Part shown: piece by piece, positions 24,751 to 32,983 of the stretch
Position numbering within the stretch: position 1 is the stretch's first letter
Layout of the letters: every line of letters starts with the position of its first letter
Assembly: GCF_001742165.1 (NCBI RefSeq)
Contig: NZ_CP016443.1
Coordinates: 1,984,001 to 2,048,000 of the forward strand
From: Burkholderia stabilis
Lineage (GTDB): Bacteria; Pseudomonadota; Gammaproteobacteria; Burkholderiales; Burkholderiaceae
Direction of reading: 5' to 3'
DNA: 64,000 bases
The notes under the pieces: model-generated
The model's database searches: none
The model's input: only the letters and a program-made list of their open reading frames with translations
Told to the model about the DNA's origin: nothing
Position numbers and translations under genes: made by a program

Positions 24751-25520
24751 CGACCTACATCGTCGACGCAGTCGACAGCGCGCTGAAGCTGCTGACCTAC
24801 GTGGCCGAGCATCCGAACCTCGGCGTGACCGAGCTGGCGTCGCAGCTCGGCATCAACAAGTCGCGCACGTACCGGATGCTGTGCACGCTCGAACTGCACC
24901 GCTTCGTCGTGCAGGACCCGCGCACGTCGACCTATGCGCTCGGCCCGCAGGCGTTCGTGATCGGCGTGGCCGCGTCGCAGCAGAACGCGCTCGTGCGCGC
25001 CGCGCACCGGCACATGCTCGCGCTCAACCAGGCGATCAACGAAACCGTCGTGCTGCGCGTGCGCGAAGGGCTCGAATCGGTGTGCGTCGCGCGTTGCGAG
25101 ACGACGCATGCGGTGCGCACCGTCGGCGCGGTCGGCAACCGCCGGCCGATCAATTTCGGCGCGTCGGGCAAGGTGCTGCTCGCGTTCGCACCCGACGCGG
25201 TGCGCGACGAATATGTCGCGCGACTGCGCAAAACCGGACGCGCGGACGACGAGCCGAAGCTCGTCGGCGAACTCGACGCAGTCGCGCGCAAGGGCTACGC
25301 GGTGAGCAGCGGCGAGGTGACGCCCGGCGCGGTCGGGATCGCGGTGCCGGTGCGCGACCTGACGGGCGCGACGGTCGCATCGGTCAGCGTGACGGGCCCC
25401 GAAGTGCGCGTGAGCCACGCCGACATCCCCGACTACCTCGAACGCCTGCAGGCGTGCAGCCACGCCATTTCCGCCGAACTCGGCTACGTCCCGGCGCGCG
25501 CCGCGCTGCAACCGGCCTGA
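24747..25520 (+). CDS. IclR family regulator of the FGase operon
   Basis: 257-aa regulator. The N-terminal winged helix-turn-helix (ALKLLTYVAEHPNLGVTELASQLGINKS) is followed by the IclR effector domain (residues about 80-250), with GNRRPINFGASGKVLLAF typical of the ligand pocket region. Its ATG overlaps the FGase stop (ATGA), indicating translational coupling. Being inside the operon, it probably autoregulates and controls FGase and permease; the palindromes at 22342-22360 and 22574-22590 are its likely sites. Confidence 0.88.
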   Translation: MTTYIVDAVDSALKLLTYVAEHPNLGVTELASQLGINKSRTYRMLCTLELHRFVVQDPRTSTYALGPQAFVIGVAASQQNALVRAAHRHMLALNQAINETVVLRVREGLESVCVARCETTHAVRTVGAVGNRRPINFGASGKVLLAFAPDAVRDEYVARLRKTGRADDEPKLVGELDAVARKGYAVSSGEVTPGAVGIAVPVRDLTGATVASVSVTGPEVRVSHADIPDYLERLQACSHAISAELGYVPARAALQPA

Positions 25521-25550
25521 CGGCCCGCTTCCCTCACCGACGAGGATCCG

Positions 25551-27011
25551 ATGTCCGCCTCTTCCCCGAACCCGGCCGGCGCGAGCGCCGCAGAAGCCCC
25601 CGCCGGCCACGCGCCGCATCCGCACGGCAAGATGCTGCACCCGGTCGTGATGATGCTGTGGGTGCTGGCCGCCGCGATCGCACTCACGTGGATCGTCGAT
25701 TCCGGCCACTTCGAGCGCAACGGCCGGCTCGTCGTGCCGGGCACCTACCAGGTGGTGCCGAAGACGACCGCGCTCGCGACCCTCGTCGCGCCGGCCGTCA
25801 GCCACAGCACGCCCGCGCACGCGCTGCCCGCGAGCCTCGTGTCCGCGTTCGTCGCGGTGCCCGAAGGCCTGCTGAAGAACGCGCCGCTGATCGTGATGGT
25901 GATGTTCGTCGGCGGGATGTTCGGCGTGATGCGCCGCACCGGCGTCGTCGACGCGGGCATCGACCGGCTGCTGCAGCTCACCGGCAACAACGCCTACCTG
26001 CTGACGCCGCTGCTGATGATCCTGATCGGGCTCGGCAGCACGCTGCTCGGCTTCATCTCCGAATACCTGGTGATCATTCCGATGGTGGTCGTGATCGCGC
26101 GGCGCCTCGGGCTGTCCGACCTGTTCGCGGTCGCGCTCGTCGCGCTCGCCGCGAAGATCGGCTATATCGCGTCGGTCACGAACCCGCTCGCGCTGGCCGT
26201 CGCGCAGCCGCTCGTCGGCGTGCCGCTGTTCAGCGGCGTCGCGCTGCGCGCGGCCGTGTTCGTCGTGTTCCTGACGATCGGCATCCTGTACCTGCTGCGC
26301 TACGTGCGCAACACCGGCTACCGGGCCGGGCAGACCGCCGACGGCAACCCCGCACATGCGGTCGCGAAGCTGTCGCTGCGCCACAAGGCGACGCTGGCCG
26401 TGTTCGCCGCGGCGGTCGCGATGCTGATCTACGGCACGCGCGAACTGAAGTGGGGCAACGTCGAGCTCGCGGCGTTCTACGCGGCCGTGAGCATCGCGAC
26501 CGCCGTGATCGGGCGGCTCGATTCGCGCAGCGCGGCCGATGCATTCGTCGACGGGATGAAGAACATGATGCTCGCCGCGCTGCTGATGGGGCTCGCCGCG
26601 TCGGTCGAGCTGCTGTTGCAGAACAGCCTCGTGCTCGACACGCTGATCCACTTCTTCACGCGGCTCGCGGACGGGCAGTCGCCGGTGTGGGTCGCGAACG
26701 GGCTGATGGGCGTGCAGATGGTGCTCGACGTGTTCATTCCGTCGGTGTCGGGCAAGGCGGCGGTGAGCATGCCGATCATCGGGCCGATCGCGCAGCTCTC
26801 CGGCGTGAGCGGGCAGACGTCGGTGCTCGCGTTCGTGCTCGGCGGCGGGCTGACGAACCTCGTCACGCCGACCTCGGGGATGCTGCTCGCGTATCTGGCC
26901 ACCGCGCGCGTCGATTTCGGCGCGTGGATCCGCTTCGTGCTGCCACTGTTCCTGACGCTGTTCGCGCTGTCGTGCGTCGTACTGACGTTCGCGGTGTGGA
27001 TCGGGTATTGA
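25551..27011 (+). CDS. YfcC/DcuC family permease
   Basis: 486-aa inner-membrane transporter with about 12 hydrophobic helices. It belongs to the YfcC/C4-dicarboxylate anaerobic carrier (DcuC-like) group: GLGSTLLGFISEYLVIIPMV, AAKIGYIASVTNPLALAVAQP and the late VLGGGLTNLVTPTSGMLLAYL are the paired conserved loops. The first about 25 residues are polar and disordered. It lies 30 bp after the iclR-type gene, so it probably imports the amino-acid derivative processed by the FGase-like enzyme. The exact substrate is unknown. Confidence 0.82.
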   Translation: MSASSPNPAGASAAEAPAGHAPHPHGKMLHPVVMMLWVLAAAIALTWIVDSGHFERNGRLVVPGTYQVVPKTTALATLVAPAVSHSTPAHALPASLVSAFVAVPEGLLKNAPLIVMVMFVGGMFGVMRRTGVVDAGIDRLLQLTGNNAYLLTPLLMILIGLGSTLLGFISEYLVIIPMVVVIARRLGLSDLFAVALVALAAKIGYIASVTNPLALAVAQPLVGVPLFSGVALRAAVFVVFLTIGILYLLRYVRNTGYRAGQTADGNPAHAVAKLSLRHKATLAVFAAAVAMLIYGTRELKWGNVELAAFYAAVSIATAVIGRLDSRSAADAFVDGMKNMMLAALLMGLAASVELLLQNSLVLDTLIHFFTRLADGQSPVWVANGLMGVQMVLDVFIPSVSGKAAVSMPIIGPIAQLSGVSGQTSVLAFVLGGGLTNLVTPTSGMLLAYLATARVDFGAWIRFVLPLFLTLFALSCVVLTFAVWIGY

Positions 27012-27036
27012 CGTTCAACTGCGCTGTAGAACGCGA

Positions 27037-27061
27037 ATGCTCTCCGCACCGCGGAGAGCAT
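27037..27061. terminator. Hairpin between convergent yfcC-type and mocR-type genes
   Basis: Perfect 11-bp stem (ATGCTCTCCGC) with an ACC loop, shared by the 3' ends of both convergent genes; no clear T run. Confidence 0.55.
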
Positions 27062-27120
27062 CGCTCCTTCCCGGCCCGACGGCAGGCATCGCCACGCGAT
27101 GCCGAAGCCGGACACGCCTT

Positions 27121-28629
27121 TCAGGCCACCTCGATCGCACCACCGAACGCCCGCTCGTCGATCGCCTCCGCGAGCGTCGCGAACGCGGTCGCGATCTCGT
27201 CCTCCGGCACGCACGCATAACCGAGCAGCAAGCCCGACGCCGCGCGCGCGCGCTCCGCGTAATAGCCGGACAGCGGCCGCACGACGATATTGCGTTCGAG
27301 CGCGGCCTGCGCGACCGCGCGATCGTCGACGCCATCGGGCAGTTGCGTGACGAGATGCAGCCCCGCATCGCTGCCGAGCGCGTGCAACGTGTCGCCGTAA
27401 CGGCCGGCGACCGCATCGAGCAGCATCTCGCGGCGTTGCCCGTACAGCGTGCGCATCTTGCGGATATGCGACACGAAGTGCCCTTCCGCGATGAACTCCG
27501 CGAGCACGGCCTGCTGCAGCAACTGCCCTTCGCGATACAGCTCGGCGCTCGCGGTCGCGAAACTTTCCGCGAGCGGCTCCGGCGCGACCAGGTAGCCGAC
27601 CCGCAGCCCGGGGAACAGCGTCTTGCCGAAACTGCCGACGTAGATCACCTGCCCGGCCGTGTCGAGACCCTGCAGCGACGCGAGCGGCCGGCTGCCGTAG
27701 CGGAATTCGCTGTCGTAATCGTCCTCGATGATCCAGCAGCCGTGCTGGCGCGCATATTCGAGCAGCATCCGCCGCCGCGCGAGGCTCATCACCATCCCGA
27801 GCGGATACTGGTGCGACGGCGTGACGAGCATCAGCTTCGGCGGCTCGGCGAGATCGGCGGCCGACGGCGCGATGCCTTCGTCGTCGACCGGAATCGGCCG
27901 CGTGGTCAGCCCCGATACGTTCAGCACGCTACGCACGCCCCAGTAGCACGGGTCCTCGGTCCAGATCGCGTCGCCCGGGTCGGTCAGCAACCGCACCGCG
28001 AGGTCGATCGACTGGTGGATGCCGGTCGTGATCACGATCTGCTCGGGCGTGCAGCGCACCGAGCGCGACGTGCGCAGGTAGTCGGCCAGCGCCTCGCGCA
28101 GCAGCGCGAGCCCGCCGCCCGGCGCATAGGTCAGCAGGTCGGGGCGCAGGCGCCGCCAGTACTTGTTGTGCAAGCGCGTCCATACGCGCGCCGGAAATCG
28201 CGACACATCGGGCACGCCCGGCATGAACGCGCCGCCCTGGCGCTTCGACACGCCGGCGCCTTCGACGAGCCGCGTGCCGCGCGCGGACAGCCGCCGCGCG
28301 GACGGCATCACGATGGCCGGGCCGGCCGCCGCGTCGGGCGGCGCGCCGACGATCTCGTCCGGCGCGCTGTCGGCGACGAACGTGCCGCGACCCGTCGCCG
28401 AGTTCACATAGCCTTCGAGCGAAAGCTGTTCGTAAACCTGCGTGACCGTGTTGCGCGCGATGCCGAGCTCGGCGGCCAGCAGCCGCGACGACGGCACGCG
28501 CGTGCCGGCCGGCAGTTCGCGCGACAGGATCGCCTGTTGCAGCAGCCGGTGAAGCTGCCGGTAGATCGGCTGTTCGCCGCCGCGCACGAGGCGCTGCGCC
28601 AGCCAGTCCGACAGCACGCTAGCACGCAT
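27121..28629 (-). CDS. MocR/GabR-type PLP-dependent transcription regulator
   Basis: 502-aa fusion of a GntR winged helix (residues about 20-85; RLLAAELGIARNTVTQVYEQL) and a fold-type I aminotransferase domain (about 125-490) used as a PLP-binding sensor. The PLP lysine is in YVGSFGKTLFPGLRVGY and the partner Asp in IIEDDYDSEFRY. ATG 28629 has AGGAG 7 nt upstream. It diverges from gabT, the arrangement of Bacillus gabR, where PLP plus GABA triggers gabT/gabD activation. A perfect inverted repeat lies between the two genes. Confidence 0.92.
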   Translation of the reverse strand: MRASVLSDWLAQRLVRGGEQPIYRQLHRLLQQAILSRELPAGTRVPSSRLLAAELGIARNTVTQVYEQLSLEGYVNSATGRGTFVADSAPDEIVGAPPDAAAGPAIVMPSARRLSARGTRLVEGAGVSKRQGGAFMPGVPDVSRFPARVWTRLHNKYWRRLRPDLLTYAPGGGLALLREALADYLRTSRSVRCTPEQIVITTGIHQSIDLAVRLLTDPGDAIWTEDPCYWGVRSVLNVSGLTTRPIPVDDEGIAPSAADLAEPPKLMLVTPSHQYPLGMVMSLARRRMLLEYARQHGCWIIEDDYDSEFRYGSRPLASLQGLDTAGQVIYVGSFGKTLFPGLRVGYLVAPEPLAESFATASAELYREGQLLQQAVLAEFIAEGHFVSHIRKMRTLYGQRREMLLDAVAGRYGDTLHALGSDAGLHLVTQLPDGVDDRAVAQAALERNIVVRPLSGYYAERARAASGLLLGYACVPEDEIATAFATLAEAIDERAFGGAIEVA

Positions 28630-28655
28630 GATTGGCTCCTGAATATTTATTGAAA

Positions 28656-28676
28656 TGGCTCTGATTGCCAGAGCCA
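28656..28676. promoter_or_regulatory. Operator-like inverted repeat between mocR-type gene and gabT
   Basis: TGGCTCTG (28656-28663) and CAGAGCCA (28669-28676), perfect 8-bp arms with a 5-bp centre, 27 bp before the regulator's start and 74 bp before gabT. Further GGCTC copies flank it. Likely GabR-type regulator site. Confidence 0.6.
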
Positions 28677-28749
28677 AATGTGATTATAGTCGGCTCCATG
28701 GGCTGCCAACGCGCCCGATTTTCTACTCACCGGAAAGAACATCAAGGAG

Positions 28750-30039
28750 ATGACCGTGAAGAATGCCGACCTGCAGGCCCGCAAGAACGCCGCCACCCCG
28801 CGCGGCGTCGGCGTGATGTGCGATTTCTACGCAGCCCGCGCCGAGAACGCGGAGCTGTGGGATGTCGAAGGCCGCCGCTTCATCGATTTCGCCGCCGGCA
28901 TCGCGGTGCTGAACACGGGCCACCGCCACCCGAAGATCGTCAAGGCGATCTCGGATCAGCTGAACAATTTCACGCACACCGCTTACCAGATCGTCCCGTA
29001 CGCGTCGTACGTCGAGCTGGCCGAGAAGATCAACGCGCGCGCGCCGGGCGATTTCCCGAAGAAGACCGCGTTCTTCACGACCGGCGCCGAAGCCGTCGAG
29101 AACGCGATCAAGATCGCGCGCGCCGCGACCGGCCGTCCGGGCGTCATCGCCTTCTCGGGCGGCTTCCACGGCCGCACGATGATGGGCATGGCGCTGACCG
29201 GCAAGGTCGCCCCGTACAAGCTGAACTTCGGCCCGTTCCCGGGCGACGTGTTCCACGCACCGTACCCGAACGCGCTGCACGGCGTGAGCACGGCCGACTC
29301 GATCAAGGCGATCGAGATGCTGTTCAAGGCCGACATCGATCCGAAGCGCGTTGCCGCGATCATCTTCGAACCGGTCCAGGGCGAAGGCGGCTTCTACGCG
29401 GCGCCGGCGGAATTCGTGCGCGCGCTGCGCAAGATCTGTAACGAGCACGGCATCCTGCTGATCGCCGACGAAGTCCAGACCGGCTTCGCGCGTACCGGCA
29501 AGCTGTTCGCGATGCAGCACTACGACGTGCTGGCCGACCTGATCACGATGGCAAAGAGCCTCGCGGGCGGCATGCCGCTGTCGGGCGTCGTCGGCCGTGC
29601 GGACCTGATGGACGCGGCAGCACCCGGCGGCCTCGGCGGCACGTACGCGGGCAACCCGCTGGCGGTTGCGTCGGCGCACGCGGTGCTCGAGATCATCGAC
29701 GAAGAGAAGCTGTGCGACCGCGCGACGCAACTCGGCGACGTGCTGAAGGCGAAGCTGAACTCGCTGCAGGCCGACGTGCCGCAGATCGCCGACGTGCGCG
29801 GCCCGGGCGCGATGATCGCGGTCGAGTTCCTGAAGCCGGGCTCGGGCGAGCCGGATGCGGACTTCACGAAGCGCGTGCAAACGCGTGCGCTCGAGCGCGG
29901 CCTGCTGCTGCTCGTGTGCGGCGTGTACTCGAACGTCGTGCGCTTCCTGTTCCCGCTGACGATTCCCGAGGCCGTGTTCAACGAAGCGCTCGTGATCCTC
30001 GAGGAAGTGCTGAAGGAAACGGTCGGCGTGCCGGCCTGA
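28750..30039 (+). CDS. gabT: 4-aminobutyrate-2-oxoglutarate transaminase GabT
   Basis: 429-aa class III aminotransferase that converts GABA and 2-oxoglutarate to succinate semialdehyde and glutamate. Key features are the PLP-phosphate loop TTGAEAVENAIKIAR (110-124), Asp240 in ILLIADEVQTGFARTG and the Schiff-base Lys269 in MAKSLAGGMPLSG. Length is typical for GabT. It lies upstream of gabD and diverges from the MocR/GabR-type regulator, giving a complete GABA-to-succinate module. Confidence 0.95.
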   Translation: MTVKNADLQARKNAATPRGVGVMCDFYAARAENAELWDVEGRRFIDFAAGIAVLNTGHRHPKIVKAISDQLNNFTHTAYQIVPYASYVELAEKINARAPGDFPKKTAFFTTGAEAVENAIKIARAATGRPGVIAFSGGFHGRTMMGMALTGKVAPYKLNFGPFPGDVFHAPYPNALHGVSTADSIKAIEMLFKADIDPKRVAAIIFEPVQGEGGFYAAPAEFVRALRKICNEHGILLIADEVQTGFARTGKLFAMQHYDVLADLITMAKSLAGGMPLSGVVGRADLMDAAAPGGLGGTYAGNPLAVASAHAVLEIIDEEKLCDRATQLGDVLKAKLNSLQADVPQIADVRGPGAMIAVEFLKPGSGEPDADFTKRVQTRALERGLLLLVCGVYSNVVRFLFPLTIPEAVFNEALVILEEVLKETVGVPA

Positions 30040-30058
30040 GGTCCAGTCACCTAAATGC

Positions 30059-30093
30059 GCCGCCGCCGTCGTCATGACGGCGGCGGCCTTTTT
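30059..30093 (+). terminator. Intrinsic terminator between gabT and gabD
   Basis: Perfect 12-bp GC-rich stem (GCCGCCGCCGTC) with a 5-nt loop, followed by CTTTTT. It fits in the 83-bp gabT-gabD gap and should stop or reduce read-through into gabD, or protect the gabT mRNA 3' end. Confidence 0.85.
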
Positions 30094-30122
30094 ATCCGTC
30101 ATTTTCAAGGCAGGCGATTCAA

Positions 30123-31592
30123 ATGAGCACTGTTCAGGAAACCCTGGCACTGAAAGATCCGTCGCTGTTCCGCCAGCAGGCATACGTCAACGGCGAATGG
30201 CAAGGCGCATCGAACGGCGAGACGTTCGAAGTCCGCAACCCGGCGACGGGCGGCCTCCTCGGCACCGTGCCGGCGATGGGCACGGCCGAGACGCGTCACG
30301 CGATCGAAGCCGCGAACGCCGCCTGGCCGGCGTGGCGCAAAAAGACCGCGAAGGAACGCGCGGTCGTCCTGCGCAAGTGGCACGACCTGATGATGGAAAA
30401 CGCCGACGACCTCGCGCTGATCCTGACGACCGAGCAGGGCAAGTCGCTGGCCGAAGCGAAGGGCGAAATCGGCTACGCGGCGTCGTTCCTCGAGTGGTTC
30501 GCCGAGGAAGGCAAGCGCGTGTACGGCGACACGATCCCGACGCCGGCGAGCGACAAGCGCATCGTCGTGACGAAGGAAGCGATCGGCGTGTGCGCGGCGA
30601 TCACGCCGTGGAACTTCCCGGCGGCGATGATCACGCGCAAGGTCGGCCCGGCGCTCGCGGCAGGCTGCCCGATCGTCGTGAAGCCGGCCGAGGCGACGCC
30701 GTTCTCCGCGCTCGCGATGGCCGTGCTGGCCGAGCGCGCGGGCGTGCCGGCCGGCGTATTCAGCGTCGTCACGGGCGACCCGAAGGCGATCGGCGGCGAA
30801 CTGACGTCGAACCCGATCGTGCGCAAGCTGTCGTTCACCGGCTCGACGCCGGTCGGCCGCCTGCTGATGTCGCAATGCGCGGCGACGGTCAAGAAGGTGT
30901 CGCTGGAACTCGGCGGCAACGCGCCGTTCATCGTGTTCGACGATGCCGATCTGGATGCGGCCGTGCAGGGTGCGATCGCGTCGAAGTACCGCAACAGCGG
31001 CCAGACGTGCGTGTGCACGAACCGCTTCTACGTGCATGAAGCCGTGTACGACCAGTTCGCGCAGAAGCTCGCGGCGGCCGTCGGCCAGCTGAAGGTCGGT
31101 CGCGGCACGGAGCCGGGCGTCACGCAGGGCCCGCTGATCAACGAAGCGGCCGTGCTGAAGGTCGAGGCGCACATCGAGGACGCGCTCGCGAAGGGCGCGA
31201 CCGTCGTGACGGGCGGCAAGCGCCACGCGCTCGGCCACGGCTTCTTCGAGCCGACCGTGCTGACCGGCGTCACGCCGGCGATGAAGGTCGCGAAGGAAGA
31301 GACGTTCGGGCCGCTCGCGCCGCTGTTCAAGTTCGGCAGCGACGACGAGGTGATCGCCCTCGCGAACGACACCGAATTCGGTCTCGCGGCTTATTTCTAC
31401 AGCCGCGACATCGGCCGCGTGTGGAAGGTGGCCGAAGCGCTTGAATACGGAATGGTCGGCGTGAATACGGGCCTGATCTCGAACGAAGTCGCGCCGTTCG
31501 GTGGCGTCAAGCAGTCGGGCCTCGGCCGCGAAGGCTCGCACTACGGCATCGACGACTACGTCGTGATCAAGTACCTCTGCCTCGCCGTCTGA
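30123..31592 (+). CDS. gabD: NADP-dependent succinate-semialdehyde dehydrogenase GabD
   Basis: 489-aa aldehyde dehydrogenase that oxidises succinate semialdehyde to succinate, feeding the TCA cycle. The catalytic pair is Glu262 (LELGGNAPF) and Cys296 (GQTCVCTN), with Cys298 alongside as in E. coli GabD; TPWNFPAAMITRKVGPALAAG and SFTGSTPVG form the cofactor site. AGGCAGG precedes the ATG. It follows gabT on the same strand across a strong terminator, so it may have its own promoter or be expressed at a lower level. Confidence 0.95.
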   Translation: MSTVQETLALKDPSLFRQQAYVNGEWQGASNGETFEVRNPATGGLLGTVPAMGTAETRHAIEAANAAWPAWRKKTAKERAVVLRKWHDLMMENADDLALILTTEQGKSLAEAKGEIGYAASFLEWFAEEGKRVYGDTIPTPASDKRIVVTKEAIGVCAAITPWNFPAAMITRKVGPALAAGCPIVVKPAEATPFSALAMAVLAERAGVPAGVFSVVTGDPKAIGGELTSNPIVRKLSFTGSTPVGRLLMSQCAATVKKVSLELGGNAPFIVFDDADLDAAVQGAIASKYRNSGQTCVCTNRFYVHEAVYDQFAQKLAAAVGQLKVGRGTEPGVTQGPLINEAAVLKVEAHIEDALAKGATVVTGGKRHALGHGFFEPTVLTGVTPAMKVAKEETFGPLAPLFKFGSDDEVIALANDTEFGLAAYFYSRDIGRVWKVAEALEYGMVGVNTGLISNEVAPFGGVKQSGLGREGSHYGIDDYVVIKYLCLAV

Positions 31593-31966
31593 CGGTTCGG
31601 GGCCTGCCGCTTCGGTGACAGGCCCTGACCGCCCGGCCGGAACCGGGCGGTCCGACGCGGGCCGGCGCCCCTCTCCGTCGTGCCTGCGTAGCCTCGCGTA
31701 ACCTCGATACGCCTGCTGTCGTCACGCTCCGCGTGCGCGACCCGGCGCCCGCCTCTGCCGAACGTCATACTGCTCAGGATTTCGTTCGAGTCTCATTTCT
31801 CGTTCCGCAGCAAACCGCTAGATTGAGCGTTCCGCCTCGATCCTGTTTGCCCGCGCATGAGCACTTTCCCTCTCCGCCCGATCCGCATACCGCCTGCACA
31901 CAGCGTCCCCGCATCGCTTCACCGCATTCGCCCCGGCATTGCGCCCCGCACGCAAGGAGCCTGCAC
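31593..31966. other. Intergenic region after gabD, with two hairpins
   Basis: 374 bp without a supported gene. Just after gabD, two stable hairpins follow each other: GGGCCTG (31600-31606) with CAGGCCC (31619-31625), and a perfect 10-bp stem GACCGCCCGG (31627-31636) with CCGGGCGGTC (31643-31652). Neither has a T run, but together they are a plausible gabD terminator. The remainder shows nothing clear apart from a good AAGGAG ribosome site at 31954-31959. Confidence 0.55.
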
Positions 31967-32914
31967 GTGATCACGAAAACGTCCGACCGCCGCATGGCGC
32001 CGCCGGCGGGAAAAACCGGCAGCGCGAGCAATCACCAGCCGTTCAACGTCGTCTATGACGGCCCCGCGCTCGCCGAGCACCGGATGGACGTGCGCGACCT
32101 CGCGCCGGCGCTGATCGCGATCGCCGACCTGTTTTCGTCCGCCAACAAGGAGCTCAATGGCGAGCACACCGAGGTGCGCATCGAGGTCAGCGGCAGCTTC
32201 AAGGCCGGTTCGTTCCACTCCGAGCTGATCTTCGTCCAGTCGCTCGCGAGCCAGATCCGCGACCTGTTCGCTGGGCCGGGCGCCAGTGCGTTCAGCAACG
32301 CGCTCGCGATCCTCGGCGCACTGGGTATCGTCGGTGGCGGCGGCCTGATCGGTCTCATTCGCACGCTGCGCGGGCGAAAGCCATATCGCACCGAGCCCGA
32401 TGGAACGAAGGTCAAGATCTGGACGTCGGAGCACGAATTCTTCATCGTCGACGAAGCCATCGTCCGGCTTCATCGGAACCGGGCCGTTCGCATCAGCCTG
32501 CAGAAAGTGCTGTCGCCGCTCGAACGCGACGGGATCGTCAGCTTCGGCATCGTTCGCGGCGATACCGTCGAACTCGAGATCGAGCGCGACGAACTCGTGA
32601 CGTTCGCGAGCAGCGACGATCCCGGCGAAGTGGCCACCGACACCATCGTGCACAAAATGCTGCAACTCGAATCCGTCGTGTTCAAGGACGGCAACAAGTG
32701 GCGTGTGCACGACGGCTCGTTCTCGTTCTTCGCCGCCCTGGACGACGAGCAGTTTCTCGCGAAGGTCAATGCAGGCGAACGCTTCGGAAAAGGAGACGTG
32801 CTGATCGTCGACCTCCGTCAGACGCAGATCATTACCGACGAAGGGCTCCGCAACGAATATCGCATCGTCAAGGTTCGCGAGCATCGCGCGCCGCTGCAGC
32901 CGGCGCTGGTCTGA
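31967..32914 (+). CDS. Conserved-type unknown protein with one central membrane helix
   Basis: 315-aa protein I cannot assign to a named family. GTG 31967 is chosen because AAGGAG lies 7 nt upstream. Residues about 25-105 form a soluble, mixed domain (YDGPALAEHRMDVRDLAPAL...). A glycine/leucine-rich hydrophobic stretch at about 108-130 (ALAILGALGIVGGGGLIGLI) follows, then a basic patch RTLRGRKPYRTE and a C-terminal beta-rich domain of about 170 residues. It stands alone, convergent with the chemoreceptor gene. The single short helix and flanking cytoplasmic-looking domains suggest a membrane-associated protein; no catalytic motif is visible. Confidence 0.75.
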   Translation: MITKTSDRRMAPPAGKTGSASNHQPFNVVYDGPALAEHRMDVRDLAPALIAIADLFSSANKELNGEHTEVRIEVSGSFKAGSFHSELIFVQSLASQIRDLFAGPGASAFSNALAILGALGIVGGGGLIGLIRTLRGRKPYRTEPDGTKVKIWTSEHEFFIVDEAIVRLHRNRAVRISLQKVLSPLERDGIVSFGIVRGDTVELEIERDELVTFASSDDPGEVATDTIVHKMLQLESVVFKDGNKWRVHDGSFSFFAALDDEQFLAKVNAGERFGKGDVLIVDLRQTQIITDEGLRNEYRIVKVREHRAPLQPALV

Positions 32915-32983
32915 TCGCCGCCGGCGTCACGTGCGGGCCGGCGCCCTGCTCCGCCATGCCCGCATTGCCTCTTCCTCCCACGT

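Noticed and set aside
24708..26651. 647-codon minus-strand frame opposite the FGase, IclR and permease genes
   Set aside because: Spans the antisense of three real genes and has a non-protein-like His/Arg/Asp-rich composition.
31556..31768. 70-codon minus-strand frame after gabD
   Set aside because: Overlaps the gabD end and the terminator-like hairpins, Arg/Gly-rich, no ribosome site.
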